Counted from the stretch's first letter, positions 23,839 through 32,191 are shown. The stretch: DNA of 64,000 bases from Solirubrobacterales bacterium (GCA_019240115.1 JAFAYV010000009.1:1-64000), one strand, 5' to 3'. The notes: generated by a model from the letters alone, not told the origin. A program made the numbers and translations.

Positions 23839-25349
23839 TGGAGCCGGTCCGCACCGCCCCGCCCGCCGGGTACCTCGGCGCCGAGGGTCGGATCACCTCG
23901 GGACCCGCGCCGGCGATGGAGATCGCCGGCTACGGCTACGAGATCGCCGACGCCGAGTTCCTGCACGAGGCGCTGGGCATCGCGCACCTCGCCCACGTGA
24001 CGATGCTCGCCGAGCAGGGCGTGATCCCCGCGGCCGACCGCGGCCCGCTCGTGCGCGGCGTGCTGCGGATGATCGAGATCCCGGTCGACGAGTTCCCCTA
24101 CGAGCGTCAGCTCGGCGACGCCTATAACTCCCAGGAGAAGTGGCTCGAGGCCGAGATCGGCGCCGCCGCGGGCTGGCTGAGCGCGGGTCGCACCCGCCGC
24201 GAGGCGGGACGGCTCGCCTTCCGGCTCGTGCTCCGCGACGCGCTCGTCGGCCTCGGGCGGGCGACGGCCGCGTTCGCGGACTCGCTGACCGCCGTCGCCC
24301 AGCGTCACGCGCAGACCCTGGCGCCGGACTACACCTACCTGCAGATCGCCCAGGCGACGACGTTCGGCCACTACCTGCTGTCGTTCTCGTATCCGGCGCT
24401 GCGCGACTGCGACCGCATCCGGGCGGCCCTGTCCTGGGTCGATCGCAGTCCCGGCGGGGTCGGCGGCGTCGCCGGGTCGCGCCTCCCGCTCGACCGCCGG
24501 CGGATCGCCGAGCTGCTCGCCTTCGCCGGGGTGATCGAGCATGCGCGCGACGCGATGTGGCAGACCGACGGCCTCGTCGACACCTGCGGCGCGGCCGTCA
24601 ACGCGACGACGAACTGCGCCCGGCTCGCCCAGGACCTCGAGATCTACGCGAGCTCCGAGTTCGGCATCGTCCAACTGGCGAGCGATGTCTCGCGCGCGAG
24701 CGCGCTCATGCCCCAGAAGCGCAACCCCTACTCGCTCCCGGTCATCCGCGGCGCCGCGGGGCTCGTGCTCGGGCGGCTGACCGGCGTCGCCGCGATGCAG
24801 CAGACCCCGTCGGCGCGGACCGACAACCTGCTCTACGCGTATCGCGAGGTCCTCGGCGCGGTCCGCACCGCGGGCGAGGTCGTCGACCTCGCCGCCACCG
24901 TCGTGCGGGGGCTGACGATCTCGCAGGCGCGCCTGCGCGAGCTCGCCCACACCGGGTTCGCCCAGGCCACCGACGTCACCGAGGCCCTCTGCCGCAACGG
25001 CGCGATGGACTATCGCTCCGCGTATCGCGTGGTCGCCCGGGCGGCGGCGATCGCGGTCGACGAGGGCTTGGCCGATCTCACCCACGATGCCCTGCGCCAG
25101 GCCTCGGAGGAGGTTCTCGGCGAGCCGTGCGCGCTGCTCGCGGGCGAGCTCGACGAGCTGCTGGATCCCCGGGCGGCGGTCGACAGCCGGACGATCGAGG
25201 GGGGCGCGGCGGCGGGACCGCTGCGCGACATGGTGCGCGCCTGCGGCGAGCGCTGCGCCGAGGCGACGGCGGGGTTCGCGGCCGACGCCCGGCGCTACGA
25301 GGCGATGCCCGCAGCGCTGCGGGCGGCGGCCGCCGCGGTCTGCGGGTGA
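23838..25349 (+). CDS. Aspartase/fumarase-superfamily lyase, argininosuccinate-lyase-like (XcbD-like) candidate
   Basis: 503 residues, starting inside the stop of the preceding lyase (TGATG). Resembles argininosuccinate lyase: GDAYNSQEKWLEAEIGAAAGWL near the N-terminus, PDYTYLQIAQATTFGHYLLSF, VAGSRLPLDRRRIAELLAF and the signature loop ASALMPQKRNPYSLPV, in which the catalytic-loop serine, Lys and Asn remain. No argG or other arginine gene is near, so ordinary arginine synthesis is unlikely. Bacterial CoM synthesis in Xanthobacter uses a pair of superfamily members, XcbC1 and XcbD1; this gene would be the second. Which residue changes adapt it to sulfonated substrates cannot be told from the sequence alone. 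The stop codon seeds a 17-bp tandem repeat. Confidence 0.78.
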   Translation: MEPVRTAPPAGYLGAEGRITSGPAPAMEIAGYGYEIADAEFLHEALGIAHLAHVTMLAEQGVIPAADRGPLVRGVLRMIEIPVDEFPYERQLGDAYNSQEKWLEAEIGAAAGWLSAGRTRREAGRLAFRLVLRDALVGLGRATAAFADSLTAVAQRHAQTLAPDYTYLQIAQATTFGHYLLSFSYPALRDCDRIRAALSWVDRSPGGVGGVAGSRLPLDRRRIAELLAFAGVIEHARDAMWQTDGLVDTCGAAVNATTNCARLAQDLEIYASSEFGIVQLASDVSRASALMPQKRNPYSLPVIRGAAGLVLGRLTGVAAMQQTPSARTDNLLYAYREVLGAVRTAGEVVDLAATVVRGLTISQARLRELAHTGFAQATDVTEALCRNGAMDYRSAYRVVARAAAIAVDEGLADLTHDALRQASEEVLGEPCALLAGELDELLDPRAAVDSRTIEGGAAAGPLRDMVRACGERCAEATAGFAADARRYEAMPAALRAAAAAVCG

Positions 25350-25383
25350 TCGCGGCCTACGGGTGACCGCGGTCTGCGGCCGG
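25333..25383. repeat. 17-bp tandem repeat at the lyase stop codon
   Basis: Three 17-bp units (25333-25349, 25350-25366, 25367-25383) of the form YCGCGGYCTRCGGGTGA. The first unit is the lyase 3' end with its TGA, the second repeats the TGA. The array fills the gap to the converging cupin gene. Confidence 0.85.
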
Positions 25384-25390
25384 GGGCGGT

Positions 25391-25861
25391 TCAGCGAGCG
25401 AGCTCGGCGATCCGCCGGTCGAGCTCGGGGACGTGGGCGCGGAGGCTCGGGAGGTTGACGACGATGCCCTCCTGGGTGCTGCGAGCGAGCACGACGACCG
25501 CGGGCTCGTCGGGCGACGGGTTCTCCTCGCGGTGGGGCACGTAGGGCGGCACGTAGATGTAGTCGCCGGGCTGGGTCTCGACGCGCTCCTCGACGTCGTC
25601 GCGCAGGAACACGAACACGGGGTGTCCGCTGACGACGTAGATGCCGGTCTCGGCCTCGCCGTGATGATGGTCGCCCGAGACCATGCCGGGGGCGACGTGG
25701 TTCTCGCCCATCCAGATCTTCTGCGAGCCGTTGCGCGCGCCCGAGATCGCCTCGTAGCGTTGCATCCCGGGCGTCTGCGCGGTCTCGGCGCTCAGCGTCC
25801 CGCCCGCCGTGTGGTGCAGCTGGCGATGCCAGGCCGCCGTGCCGGGGTCGATCGAGGTCAT
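25391..25861 (-). CDS. Small cupin-domain protein
   Basis: 156-residue single cupin barrel. Metal-binding motif 1 is visible as GDHHHGEAETGIYVVSG (His-His-His and Glu) and motif 2 as PGDYIYVPPYVPHREENP with a His. No signal peptide. It converges on the lyase pair. Small cupins of this kind bind Fe, Mn or Zn and act as isomerases, dioxygenases or sensors; no substrate can be named. Its closeness to the CoM genes may be coincidental. Confidence 0.8.
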   Translation of the reverse strand: MTSIDPGTAAWHRQLHHTAGGTLSAETAQTPGMQRYEAISGARNGSQKIWMGENHVAPGMVSGDHHHGEAETGIYVVSGHPVFVFLRDDVEERVETQPGDYIYVPPYVPHREENPSPDEPAVVVLARSTQEGIVVNLPSLRAHVPELDRRIAELAR

Positions 25862-25896
25862 CGACGGCGACGATACCGCGCGATAGCCTGGCGCAC

Positions 25897-26310
25897 ATGT
25901 CAGCGCTCACCGGCAGCTGTGGCTGCGGCGCCGTCACCTTCGAGTGCTCGGAGGCTCCGACCGCGGCCGCGTACTGCCACTGCACGCGATGCCAGAAGCG
26001 GACCGGGACCGCGGCGCAGGCCTCGGCGCTCATCGTCCCGGGATCGCTGAGGATCACCGCCGGCGAGGACGACCTGCGCGACTGGCGTCCCGAAGGTGGC
26101 CTGGCCAAGACGTTCTGCGGCCAGTGCGGGTCGCACCTGTTCGGTCGCGATCCGCAGACCGGCGAGATCCAGATCGTGCGGATGTCGGCGTTCGATGCCG
26201 ACCCGGGCGTGCGCCCCCGCCTGCGACAGTTCGTCGCCTATGCGGCGGCGTGGGAGCCGATCCCCGAGGACGGCCTGCCGCGCTACGACGAGGCCCGTCC
26301 CAGCGAGTAG
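25897..26310 (+). CDS. GFA (glutathione-dependent formaldehyde-activating)/CENP-V family protein
   Basis: 137-residue zinc protein of the Mss4-like GFA fold. Cysteines occur as GSCGCGAVTFEC (N-terminus), YCHCTRCQKRTG (structural/catalytic zinc) and TFCGQCGSHLFG. Actinobacteria usually lack glutathione, so the name is a family label rather than a function. It starts 35 bp from the divergent cupin gene and is followed within a few bases by the glycosylase gene, with which it is probably co-transcribed. Confidence 0.88.
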   Translation: MSALTGSCGCGAVTFECSEAPTAAAYCHCTRCQKRTGTAAQASALIVPGSLRITAGEDDLRDWRPEGGLAKTFCGQCGSHLFGRDPQTGEIQIVRMSAFDADPGVRPRLRQFVAYAAAWEPIPEDGLPRYDEARPSE

Positions 26311-26313
26311 GTC

Positions 26314-26925
26314 GTGGACGGCGTGACCGTCGGCGGCGACGGCGTCGCGCGCTGCTCCTGGGCGACCACGGCGTCTGACTACTGCGCCTACCACGACCGC
26401 GAGTGGGGCCGGCCGGAGGCCGACGACGTGCGGCTGTTCGAGAAGCTGTGCCTCGAGGGGTTCCAATCCGGGCTGTCGTGGCTGACGATCCTGCGCAAGC
26501 GCGAGGCGTTTCGCCGCGCGTTCGCCGAGTTCGACTTCCATCGCGTCGCCCGCTTCGGTGACCGCGACGTGGCTCGGCTGCTCGCCGACGCGGGGATCAT
26601 CCGCCACCGCGGCAAGATCGAGGCTGCGATCAACAACGCGCGCCGGGCGGTCGAGCTCGTCGCGGACGAGGGCTCGCTGGCCGGCTACGTCTGGCGCTAC
26701 GAGCCCGTCGGGCGCGGCGAGGCCAACGCCCGGGCGCGGCTGACCACGAGCGCCGAGTCCACCGCGCTGGCGCGCGACCTCAAGCGGCGCGGGTGGCGGT
26801 TCGTCGGGCCGACGACGATCTACGCCTTCATGCAGGCGATGGGCCTCGTCGACGATCACCTGCCGGGCTGTGCCGCCCGCCCCGAGGTCGAGGGTGAGCG
26901 GGCGCGCTTCGTTAGGCCCGGTTAG
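26314..26925 (+). CDS. tag: DNA-3-methyladenine glycosylase I
   Basis: Base-excision enzyme removing 3-methyladenine from alkylated DNA, about 203 residues from GTG 26314. Zinc-binding residues at both ends are visible (RCSWATTASDYCAYHDREWG and DDHLPGCAARP). The substrate-pocket stretch is EGFQSGLSWLTILRKREAFR, and RRGWRFVGPTTIYAFMQAMGLV is the typical C-terminal segment. It follows the GFA gene by 3 bp. Confidence 0.92.
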   Translation: MDGVTVGGDGVARCSWATTASDYCAYHDREWGRPEADDVRLFEKLCLEGFQSGLSWLTILRKREAFRRAFAEFDFHRVARFGDRDVARLLADAGIIRHRGKIEAAINNARRAVELVADEGSLAGYVWRYEPVGRGEANARARLTTSAESTALARDLKRRGWRFVGPTTIYAFMQAMGLVDDHLPGCAARPEVEGERARFVRPG

Positions 26926-27055
26926 ATGATCGGCCGAGGCAGCGGGCCAGAGCTACGAGATCCAAGCTGGGCGGAAAAGCGTCGCTCAGCGTCGGTTAGA
27001 CGTCCCGCCTCGCGGGCGCAGGCCCCTCCTGCCCAGACAGTTTCAATCGCGACCG

Positions 27056-27343
27056 CTAGGCCGCCCGCAGGCGCGCGGCCTCCTCGGGGCCGCAGCCGCG
27101 CAGGTCGGAGGCGAGCCGCGCCGCGGTCGCTCGCTCCCAGCGGCCGCTCTGGACGAGGGTGTCGCACAACCGGTGTGCGTCCTCGAGCGCCGACTCGGCG
27201 GAGCCGGTCAGCTCGGAGCTGAACAGCAGGGTGTCGGCCGCCGCGCGGATGCGCTCCTGCTCGGAGTGCAGCAGCTTGCTCGGTCCCATGTCGGCGAGGG
27301 TCTGCATGACGCGGCGATAGGCATGTGAACGCTCTGGACTCAT
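27056..27343 (-). CDS. Small conserved-looking hypothetical protein
   Basis: 95-residue, mostly helical protein (HAYRRVMQTLADMGPSKLLHSEQERIRAAADTLLFS, then SALEDAHRLCDTLVQSGRW). No cysteine motif or membrane segment. Codon use and third-position GC match neighbouring genes. Function unknown. The 130-bp gap between the tag stop and this gene's end contains nothing I recognise. Confidence 0.65.
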   Translation of the reverse strand: MSPERSHAYRRVMQTLADMGPSKLLHSEQERIRAAADTLLFSSELTGSAESALEDAHRLCDTLVQSGRWERATAARLASDLRGCGPEEAARLRAA

Positions 27344-27364
27344 GACAGGCGATGCTAGGAAGGG

Positions 27365-27814
27365 TCACGGCGGAGTGATCGCAGGCGCGTCGGCGACGAG
27401 TCGCAGGTCGGTGCCGGTGAGGACGGCCAGCATCCCGGTCTCGACCTGCTCGGCGACCTCGGGAGCGTCGTTGGTGGCGCAGATCAATACTCGAGCCCGC
27501 CCGGCGGAGCGGTTGACGATCTGATGGGTGCCCGCGGGGCCGACCGGGAACGCCACCACCTCGCCGAGCTCGAGCGTCCGCTCGTCGCCCTCGCCGCGGC
27601 GCAGCGTCGGCGTTCCGGAGAGCACGAACAACAGCTCCTCGTTGGCGTGGTGGAAGTGCAGGGGCGACACCGTCGTGTCCGGCTCGAGCTCGTACAGGTT
27701 GGCCGCCAGGCGCGAGCCGCCGGCGTTGCGGGCGAGGCGCGCGGCGCGCAGGACGCCGGCCTCGGTGGGAATCTCGGCGTCCCAGGTGGGATGCAGAACG
27801 TTCACGTCACTCAT
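27365..27814 (-). CDS. Cupin-domain protein
   Basis: 149 residues from ATG 27814 (an upstream ATG at 27832 lies in the operator-like palindrome and is less likely). Cupin motif 1 is FHHANEELLFVLSGTPTL and motif 2 is VAFPVGPAGTHQIVN. The ligand-binding barrel is probably cytosolic. It diverges from the RHH/helix-turn-helix gene across 35 bp with an AT-rich palindrome, so its expression is probably controlled by that protein. Confidence 0.83.
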   Translation of the reverse strand: MSDVNVLHPTWDAEIPTEAGVLRAARLARNAGGSRLAANLYELEPDTTVSPLHFHHANEELLFVLSGTPTLRRGEGDERTLELGEVVAFPVGPAGTHQIVNRSAGRARVLICATNDAPEVAEQVETGMLAVLTGTDLRLVADAPAITPP

Positions 27815-27824
27815 GGTCGACGAC

Positions 27825-27840
27825 GATATCAAATGATATC
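27825..27840. promoter_or_regulatory. AT-rich palindrome, probable operator
   Basis: GATATC-AAAT-GATATC, two GATATC half-sites spaced by 4 bp, with a further GATAT at 27847-27851. It is strikingly AT-rich in this genome and lies between the divergent cupin and RHH/HTH genes. Likely an operator bound by the neighbouring DNA-binding protein; the TATC/GATA elements may also serve as overlapping -10 regions. Confidence 0.6.
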
Positions 27841-27849
27841 CTCAGCGAT

Positions 27850-28188
27850 ATGGCAGAGATCCAGACCCCCCTGTACGTCCGCCTGTCCGCCGACCCCCAC
27901 CGCCGCCTCGAGGCCGCCGTGTCCGCGTCGGGCCGGAGCAAGCGCCAGATCGTCGAGGATGCGGTCCGCGAGCATCTGACCGATGACGGCGTCGTCGTCG
28001 GACGGATCGCCCTGCGCGAGGACGCCCCCGAGGTGATGACGTTGTCCGAAGCCGCCCACCTGCTCCGCGTCGAGGAGGCGCAGCTGCGCGCGGCGGCCGA
28101 TGGCGGAGACCTTCCGGGCCGCCGCATCGGCGACGAGTGGAGGTTCTCGCGCGCCGCTGTGCTGCGATGGCTTGACCGTGGCGGCTGA
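27850..28188 (+). CDS. Ribbon-helix-helix plus excisionase-type helix-turn-helix protein
   Basis: 112-residue DNA-binding protein. Residues 1-45 (TPLYVRLSADPHRRLEAAVSASGRSKRQIVEDAVREHL, read in two parts) look like an RHH (MetJ/Arc type) domain. Residues 60-110 (VMTLSEAAHLLRVEEAQLRAAADGGDLPGRRIGDEWRFSRAAVLRWL, in parts) form a MerR/excisionase-type winged helix. ATG 27850 overlaps the last GATAT element. It probably autoregulates through the palindrome. The stop overlaps the next gene by 11 bp. Confidence 0.85.
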   Translation: MAEIQTPLYVRLSADPHRRLEAAVSASGRSKRQIVEDAVREHLTDDGVVVGRIALREDAPEVMTLSEAAHLLRVEEAQLRAAADGGDLPGRRIGDEWRFSRAAVLRWLDRGG

Positions 28189-28867
28189 GCTGACGACGAA
28201 CCTCGCGGTGCTCGAGCGCCTCGTGGCGCTCGAGGGCCGCGACGTCCTGGACATCGGCTGCGGCGGAGGCGGGCTCGTGCGCGCCCTCGCGGCGCGCGGC
28301 GCCCGGGCAGTCGGCCTGGAGACCTCCGAGCGGCAGCTGCGCGACGCCCGCGAGCGTCGGGTTGACGGCCGCGCCCGCTACGTCGTCGGCCGCGCCGAGG
28401 CGCTGCCCTTCGCCGACGGCTCGCTCGATGCGGTGCTCTTCGTGCTGTCGTTGCACCACGTGCCGACCGCGCGCATGGCGACCGCGCTGCGGGAGGCGGC
28501 GCGAGTGCTGCGCTCCGGCGGCGTGATCCACGTCGCCGAGCCGCTGACCGACGGCGACTACTACCAGCTGGTCCGGATCGTCGACGACGAGGACGAGGTC
28601 CGCGCCGCGGCCCAGGCGGCCATCGCCGAGGCGGTCGCCGACGGCCTGCGCCGCCTGACCTGCGTCGAGTACGACATCGGTACGACGATCGCCGACCTGC
28701 ACGAGCTGCGCCAGAGGATCGTCAACGTCGACCCGGAGCGGGCGGCGACCTTCGACGCGCACCTCGACGAGCTGGCGGCGAGCTTCGAGCGCCTCGGCGA
28801 GGCCCACGCCGACGGCCGCTGGCTCAGCCAGCCGATGCGCGCCGACCTTCTCGCCCCGGCCTCCTAA
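28178..28867 (+). CDS. SAM-dependent methyltransferase
   Basis: Class I methyltransferase, about 229 residues from GTG 28178 inside the end of the RHH/HTH gene. SAM motif I is VLDIGCGGGGLVRALAARG; motif II/III stretches are GRAEALPFADGSLDAVLFVLSLHHV and EAARVLRSGGVIHVAEPL. These are typical of the UbiE/Methyltransf_11 group. Translational coupling to the regulator suggests a joint function, but the methyl acceptor is unknown. Confidence 0.85.
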   Translation: MAAELTTNLAVLERLVALEGRDVLDIGCGGGGLVRALAARGARAVGLETSERQLRDARERRVDGRARYVVGRAEALPFADGSLDAVLFVLSLHHVPTARMATALREAARVLRSGGVIHVAEPLTDGDYYQLVRIVDDEDEVRAAAQAAIAEAVADGLRRLTCVEYDIGTTIADLHELRQRIVNVDPERAATFDAHLDELAASFERLGEAHADGRWLSQPMRADLLAPAS

Positions 28868-28922
28868 GCTCGCACGGGGGCCGCGGGCTCGCGGCCCGGC
28901 GAACTGCGACCAGGAGAAGCGA

Positions 28923-29894
28923 ATGGAATACGTCAACCTCGGCGCCACGGGCCTGCGCGTATCTCGCCTCTGCCTGGGCATGATGAGCTACGGCGAGCAC
29001 GAAAGCCGGCCGTGGGCGCTGCGCGAGACCGACGCTGAGCCGATCGTCCGCGCCGCCGTCGAGGGCGGCATCACCTTCTACGACACTGCCGACGTCTACA
29101 ACGGCGGCCAGAGCGAGGTGGTCACCGGCCGGTTGCTGCGCGCGCTGTTTCGCACCCGCGAGGAGTACGTGCTCGCCACCAAGGTCCACGGCCCGACGAT
29201 GCCCGGCGAGAACGGCAAGGGGCTGTCGCGCAAGCACATCATGGCCTCGATCGACGCCTCGCTGCAGCGCCTCGGGGTCGACTATGTCGACCTCTACCAG
29301 ATCCACCGCTTCGACTACGGCACCCCGGTGGCCGAGACGATGGGCGCGCTCCATGACGTCGTGACGGCGGGCAAGGCCCGCTACATCGGCGCCAGCAGCA
29401 TGTTCGCCTGGCAGTTCGCCAAGGCCCAGGCCGCCGCTCGGACGCCCTTCATCTCGATGCAGAACCACTACAACCTCGTTTATCGCGAGGAGGAGCGGGA
29501 GATGATCCCGCAGTGCATCGACCAGGGAGTGGGGGTGATCCCCTGGAGCCCGCTCGCCCGCGGGATGCTCGCCGGCAACCGCAGCCGCGGCGGCGAGAAG
29601 CTGACCACGCGCGCCCAGACCGACGCGTTCGGAGACTCCTTCTACGATCCCGACGTCGACTTCGACGTCGTCGATCGCGCCGACGAGCTCGCTGGCCGGC
29701 GGGGCGTCCCGACCGCTCAGCTGGCGCTCGCGTGGCTGCTGCATCGCCCAGGCGTCACCGCGCCGATCATCGGCGCCACGAAGATCGATCATCTCGCCGA
29801 CGCGCTCGCCGCCGAGCAGCTGTCGCTGAGCCAGGACGAGGTCGAGCGGCTCAACGAGCCCTATGTGCCCCACGCGATCGCCGGGCACCAGTGA
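28923..29894 (+). CDS. Aldo/keto reductase
   Basis: NADPH-dependent TIM-barrel oxidoreductase, 323 residues. N-terminal signature LGATGLRVSRLCLGMMSYG; catalytic Asp and Tyr in FYDTADVYNGGQSE; Lys in LATKVHGP; His in YQIHRFDYGTPV. C-terminal NADP-binding segment APIIGATKIDHLADAL. A GGAGAAGCGA-type ribosome site precedes ATG 28923. Similar to the AKR11/12-like group acting on small carbonyls; substrate unknown. Confidence 0.92.
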   Translation: MEYVNLGATGLRVSRLCLGMMSYGEHESRPWALRETDAEPIVRAAVEGGITFYDTADVYNGGQSEVVTGRLLRALFRTREEYVLATKVHGPTMPGENGKGLSRKHIMASIDASLQRLGVDYVDLYQIHRFDYGTPVAETMGALHDVVTAGKARYIGASSMFAWQFAKAQAAARTPFISMQNHYNLVYREEEREMIPQCIDQGVGVIPWSPLARGMLAGNRSRGGEKLTTRAQTDAFGDSFYDPDVDFDVVDRADELAGRRGVPTAQLALAWLLHRPGVTAPIIGATKIDHLADALAAEQLSLSQDEVERLNEPYVPHAIAGHQ

Positions 29895-29925
29895 CGCCGC
29901 GCAGACGAGGGTGTACGTTGGGCTC

Positions 29926-31374
29926 GTGAGCTCCGCCACGACGCCGCCTCGCCCGTCCAACCGGGTGCTCGTGCTCTTCGGGGCCACCGGCGACCTCGCG
30001 GCACGCAAGCTGTTCCCCGGCTTCTTCCACCTCTTTCGCGAGGAGATGATGCCCGAGGATTTCCGGATCATCGGCTCCGGGCGCCACTCGCCGGGCTCCG
30101 ACGACGCCTTCCGCCAGCTGATCAGGGAGGCGGTGCGCAACCACGGACGCGGCGAGCCCGACGAGGACTGGGAGGCGTTCGCGTCGCGGTTGAGCTTCGT
30201 CGCGTCGACCGCCGACGACGGTTCAGAGCTCGCCGCCGCGATCACGGCCGCCGAGTCGGAGATCGGCGCCGAGGGCGAGCGGCTCGTCTACCTCTCGGTG
30301 CCGCCCGGGGCGATGCGCGACATGGTGCGGATGCTCGGGGCCACCGGGATCGCCGACAACTGCTCGCTCGTCGTCGAGAAGCCGTTCGGCCACGACCTCG
30401 ACTCCGCCCGCGAGCTGAACGCCACGCTGCACGAGGTGCTCGACGAGGAGTCGATCTATCGCATCGACCACTTCCTCGGCAAGGAGGCGGCGCAGAACAT
30501 CCTCGCACTGCGCTTCGCCAACGGCATGTTCGAGCCCATCTGGAACCGCGACCACGTCGCCTACGTCCAGATCGATGTCCCCGAGGCGCTCGACATCCAG
30601 GGCCGCTCCGGGTTCTACGAGCAGACCGGCGCCTTTCGCGACATGATCGTCACCCACCTGCTGCAGATCCTCGGGATCGTCGCGCTCGAGCCGCCGTCCC
30701 GGATCGACGCCGAGTCGCTGCAGCTCGAGCGGACGAAGCTGTTCGATGCGGTCCGTCCGATCGACCCGGGGCGGGCGGTCTTCGGCCAGTATGACGGCTA
30801 CCGCGACGAGGACGACATCGCCGAGGACTCGACGGTCGAGACCTTCGCCGCCCTGGAGATCTACGTCGACGCCTGGCGCTGGAGCGGGGTGCCGTTCTAC
30901 CTGCGCACCGGCAAGGCGATGGCCGAGGGCCGGCGCACGGTCACGATCGGCTTCACCGAGGCGCCGCTGCGCCTGTTCCCGCACTTCGCCCCCGGCGAGG
31001 TGACGCGGCCGTCGGAGCTCATCTTCGAGCTCTCCGACGACCCACAGGTCCGGATCGAGGTCCAGGCGAAGATCCCCGGGCCGGTGATCGACCTCGGGCG
31101 CGCCGCGCTGACGCTCGACATCGATCAGGCGTTCGGCGACCACGACGGGCTCGAGGCCTACGAGAAGCTGCTCCACGACGTCATGCTGTGCGAGCGCCTG
31201 CTGTTCACGCGTTCGGAGCAGATCGAGCGGCTGTGGGAGGTGTGCGCGCCGGTGCTCGACGATCCGCCCGCCGCCGAGGCGTATGCGAAGGGCAGCTGGG
31301 GCCCGGAGCGGGCGCGCGGGCTGCCCGGCGCCCTCGGCTGGCGCCTTCCCGACCACGACGTGGTCACCGACTGA
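29926..31374 (+). CDS. zwf: Glucose-6-phosphate dehydrogenase
   Basis: NADP-linked first enzyme of the oxidative pentose phosphate pathway, 482 residues from GTG 29926. Cofactor motif LFGATGDLAARKLFPGFF; catalytic signature RIDHFLGKEAAQN with the substrate-binding His and Lys; RSGFYEQTGAFRDMIVTHLLQ; and GVPFYLRTGKAMAEGR. It stands alone without gnd or opcA nearby. The final codons (VVTD-stop) are the first unit of a long tandem array. Confidence 0.95.
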   Translation: MSSATTPPRPSNRVLVLFGATGDLAARKLFPGFFHLFREEMMPEDFRIIGSGRHSPGSDDAFRQLIREAVRNHGRGEPDEDWEAFASRLSFVASTADDGSELAAAITAAESEIGAEGERLVYLSVPPGAMRDMVRMLGATGIADNCSLVVEKPFGHDLDSARELNATLHEVLDEESIYRIDHFLGKEAAQNILALRFANGMFEPIWNRDHVAYVQIDVPEALDIQGRSGFYEQTGAFRDMIVTHLLQILGIVALEPPSRIDAESLQLERTKLFDAVRPIDPGRAVFGQYDGYRDEDDIAEDSTVETFAALEIYVDAWRWSGVPFYLRTGKAMAEGRRTVTIGFTEAPLRLFPHFAPGEVTRPSELIFELSDDPQVRIEVQAKIPGPVIDLGRAALTLDIDQAFGDHDGLEAYEKLLHDVMLCERLLFTRSEQIERLWEVCAPVLDDPPAAEAYAKGSWGPERARGLPGALGWRLPDHDVVTD

Positions 31375-31567
31375 TCCGCGTGGTCACCGGCTGATCCGCG
31401 TGGTCACCGGCTGATCCGGCGTGGTCACCGGCTGATCCGGCGTGGTCACCGGCTGATCCGGCGCGGTCACCGGCTGATCCGGCGCGGTCACCGGCTGATC
31501 CGGCGCGGTCACCGGCTGATCCGGCGCGGTCACCGGCTGATCCGGCGCCGTCACCGACTGATCCGCG
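31361..31567. repeat. Ten-copy 20-21 bp tandem array at the zwf stop codon
   Basis: About ten units of TGGTCACCGGCTGATCCGGC type, 20 bp for the first two and last, 21 bp for the seven in between, each containing CTGATCC. The first unit is the coding end of zwf with TGA; the rest lie between zwf and the converging cupin gene. Units contain a small CCGG-CTGAT-CCGG symmetry. There are no unique spacers, so it is not a CRISPR array. Confidence 0.95.
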
Positions 31568-31599
31568 CCGGCGCCGGCCGAATCCGCGCCGGCGTCGGG

Positions 31600-32130
31600 T
31601 CAGCGGTCGGGCAGCCAGCCCTCGCGATAGGGGGCGTCGACGTCGGGCGGCAGGTCGGCGTAGGCGAGGTTCGCGTCGCGGGTCTCCTCGGTGACCGAGG
31701 CGCGGTGGCGCCGCGCGAGCTCGGACGCCGGGTAGACGACCTCGCGGCCGATTCGCGAGCCGAGACCGAGCAGGACGCACTGCCCATCGCCGGCTCCGAC
31801 GAACACGTGCTCGGTCCAGGGCGGGCAGTGGACGAAGTCCCAGGCCGCCAGCAGCCGTTCGCCGCCCTCGATCAGCAGCCGGCACTCGCCGGCGAGCACG
31901 AGGAAGTCCTCCTGCTCGTTCTCGGCGTGGTAGTAGCAGGACGGCTGCCCGGGTTCGAGCACCGCGATGTTGACCCCGATGAAGTCGAACGGCGGGTCGC
32001 CCTCGAAGCGCGTGAACGAACCGAACACGCCGGTCACCCAGCGCGCGTCGCGGGCGTTGAGCACGAACCACCCCTGCCCGGACGGAGCCTGGCCGTGGCC
32101 GGCTCGCTGCAGCGGCGCCTCCCGTGGCAT
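31600..32130 (-). CDS. Cupin-domain protein
   Basis: 176-residue protein with a central cupin: YYHAENEQEDFLVLAGECRLLI (motif 1) and FVHCPPWTEHVFVGAG (motif 2). No signal peptide. The C-terminal part (EVVYPASELARRHRASV) resembles cupins annotated near sugar or polyketide enzymes, but no function can be assigned. It converges on zwf across the tandem array and diverges from the CocE-like gene. Confidence 0.82.
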   Translation of the reverse strand: MPREAPLQRAGHGQAPSGQGWFVLNARDARWVTGVFGSFTRFEGDPPFDFIGVNIAVLEPGQPSCYYHAENEQEDFLVLAGECRLLIEGGERLLAAWDFVHCPPWTEHVFVGAGDGQCVLLGLGSRIGREVVYPASELARRHRASVTEETRDANLAYADLPPDVDAPYREGWLPDR

Positions 32131-32191
32131 CGGCGCAGTATGCCGCGATCGTTAACGTCACTGCGGTGCCGTCCGTGCCGGGCGATCGAGC

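Noticed and set aside
22530-25349. 939-codon frame that seems to fuse a long N-terminus to the second lyase
   Set aside because: The upstream part is the out-of-frame translation of the first lyase gene; the true start is ATG 23838 at the TGATG overlap.
22489-25349. Purine or arginine pathway assignment for the two lyases (purB, argH)
   Set aside because: No other pur or arg gene nearby, the pair overlaps as one unit, and comA and 2-KPCC are in the same region; kept as CoM candidates with stated doubt.
1242-25861. Alkene monooxygenase or other epoxide-forming oxygenase in the CoM region
   Set aside because: Looked for diiron ExxH or Rieske-type oxygenase genes; none present. The only oxygenase is the intradiol dioxygenase, which does not form epoxides.
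31361-31567. Possible CRISPR array
   Set aside because: Units are contiguous with no unique spacers and no cas genes are present; it is a minisatellite.
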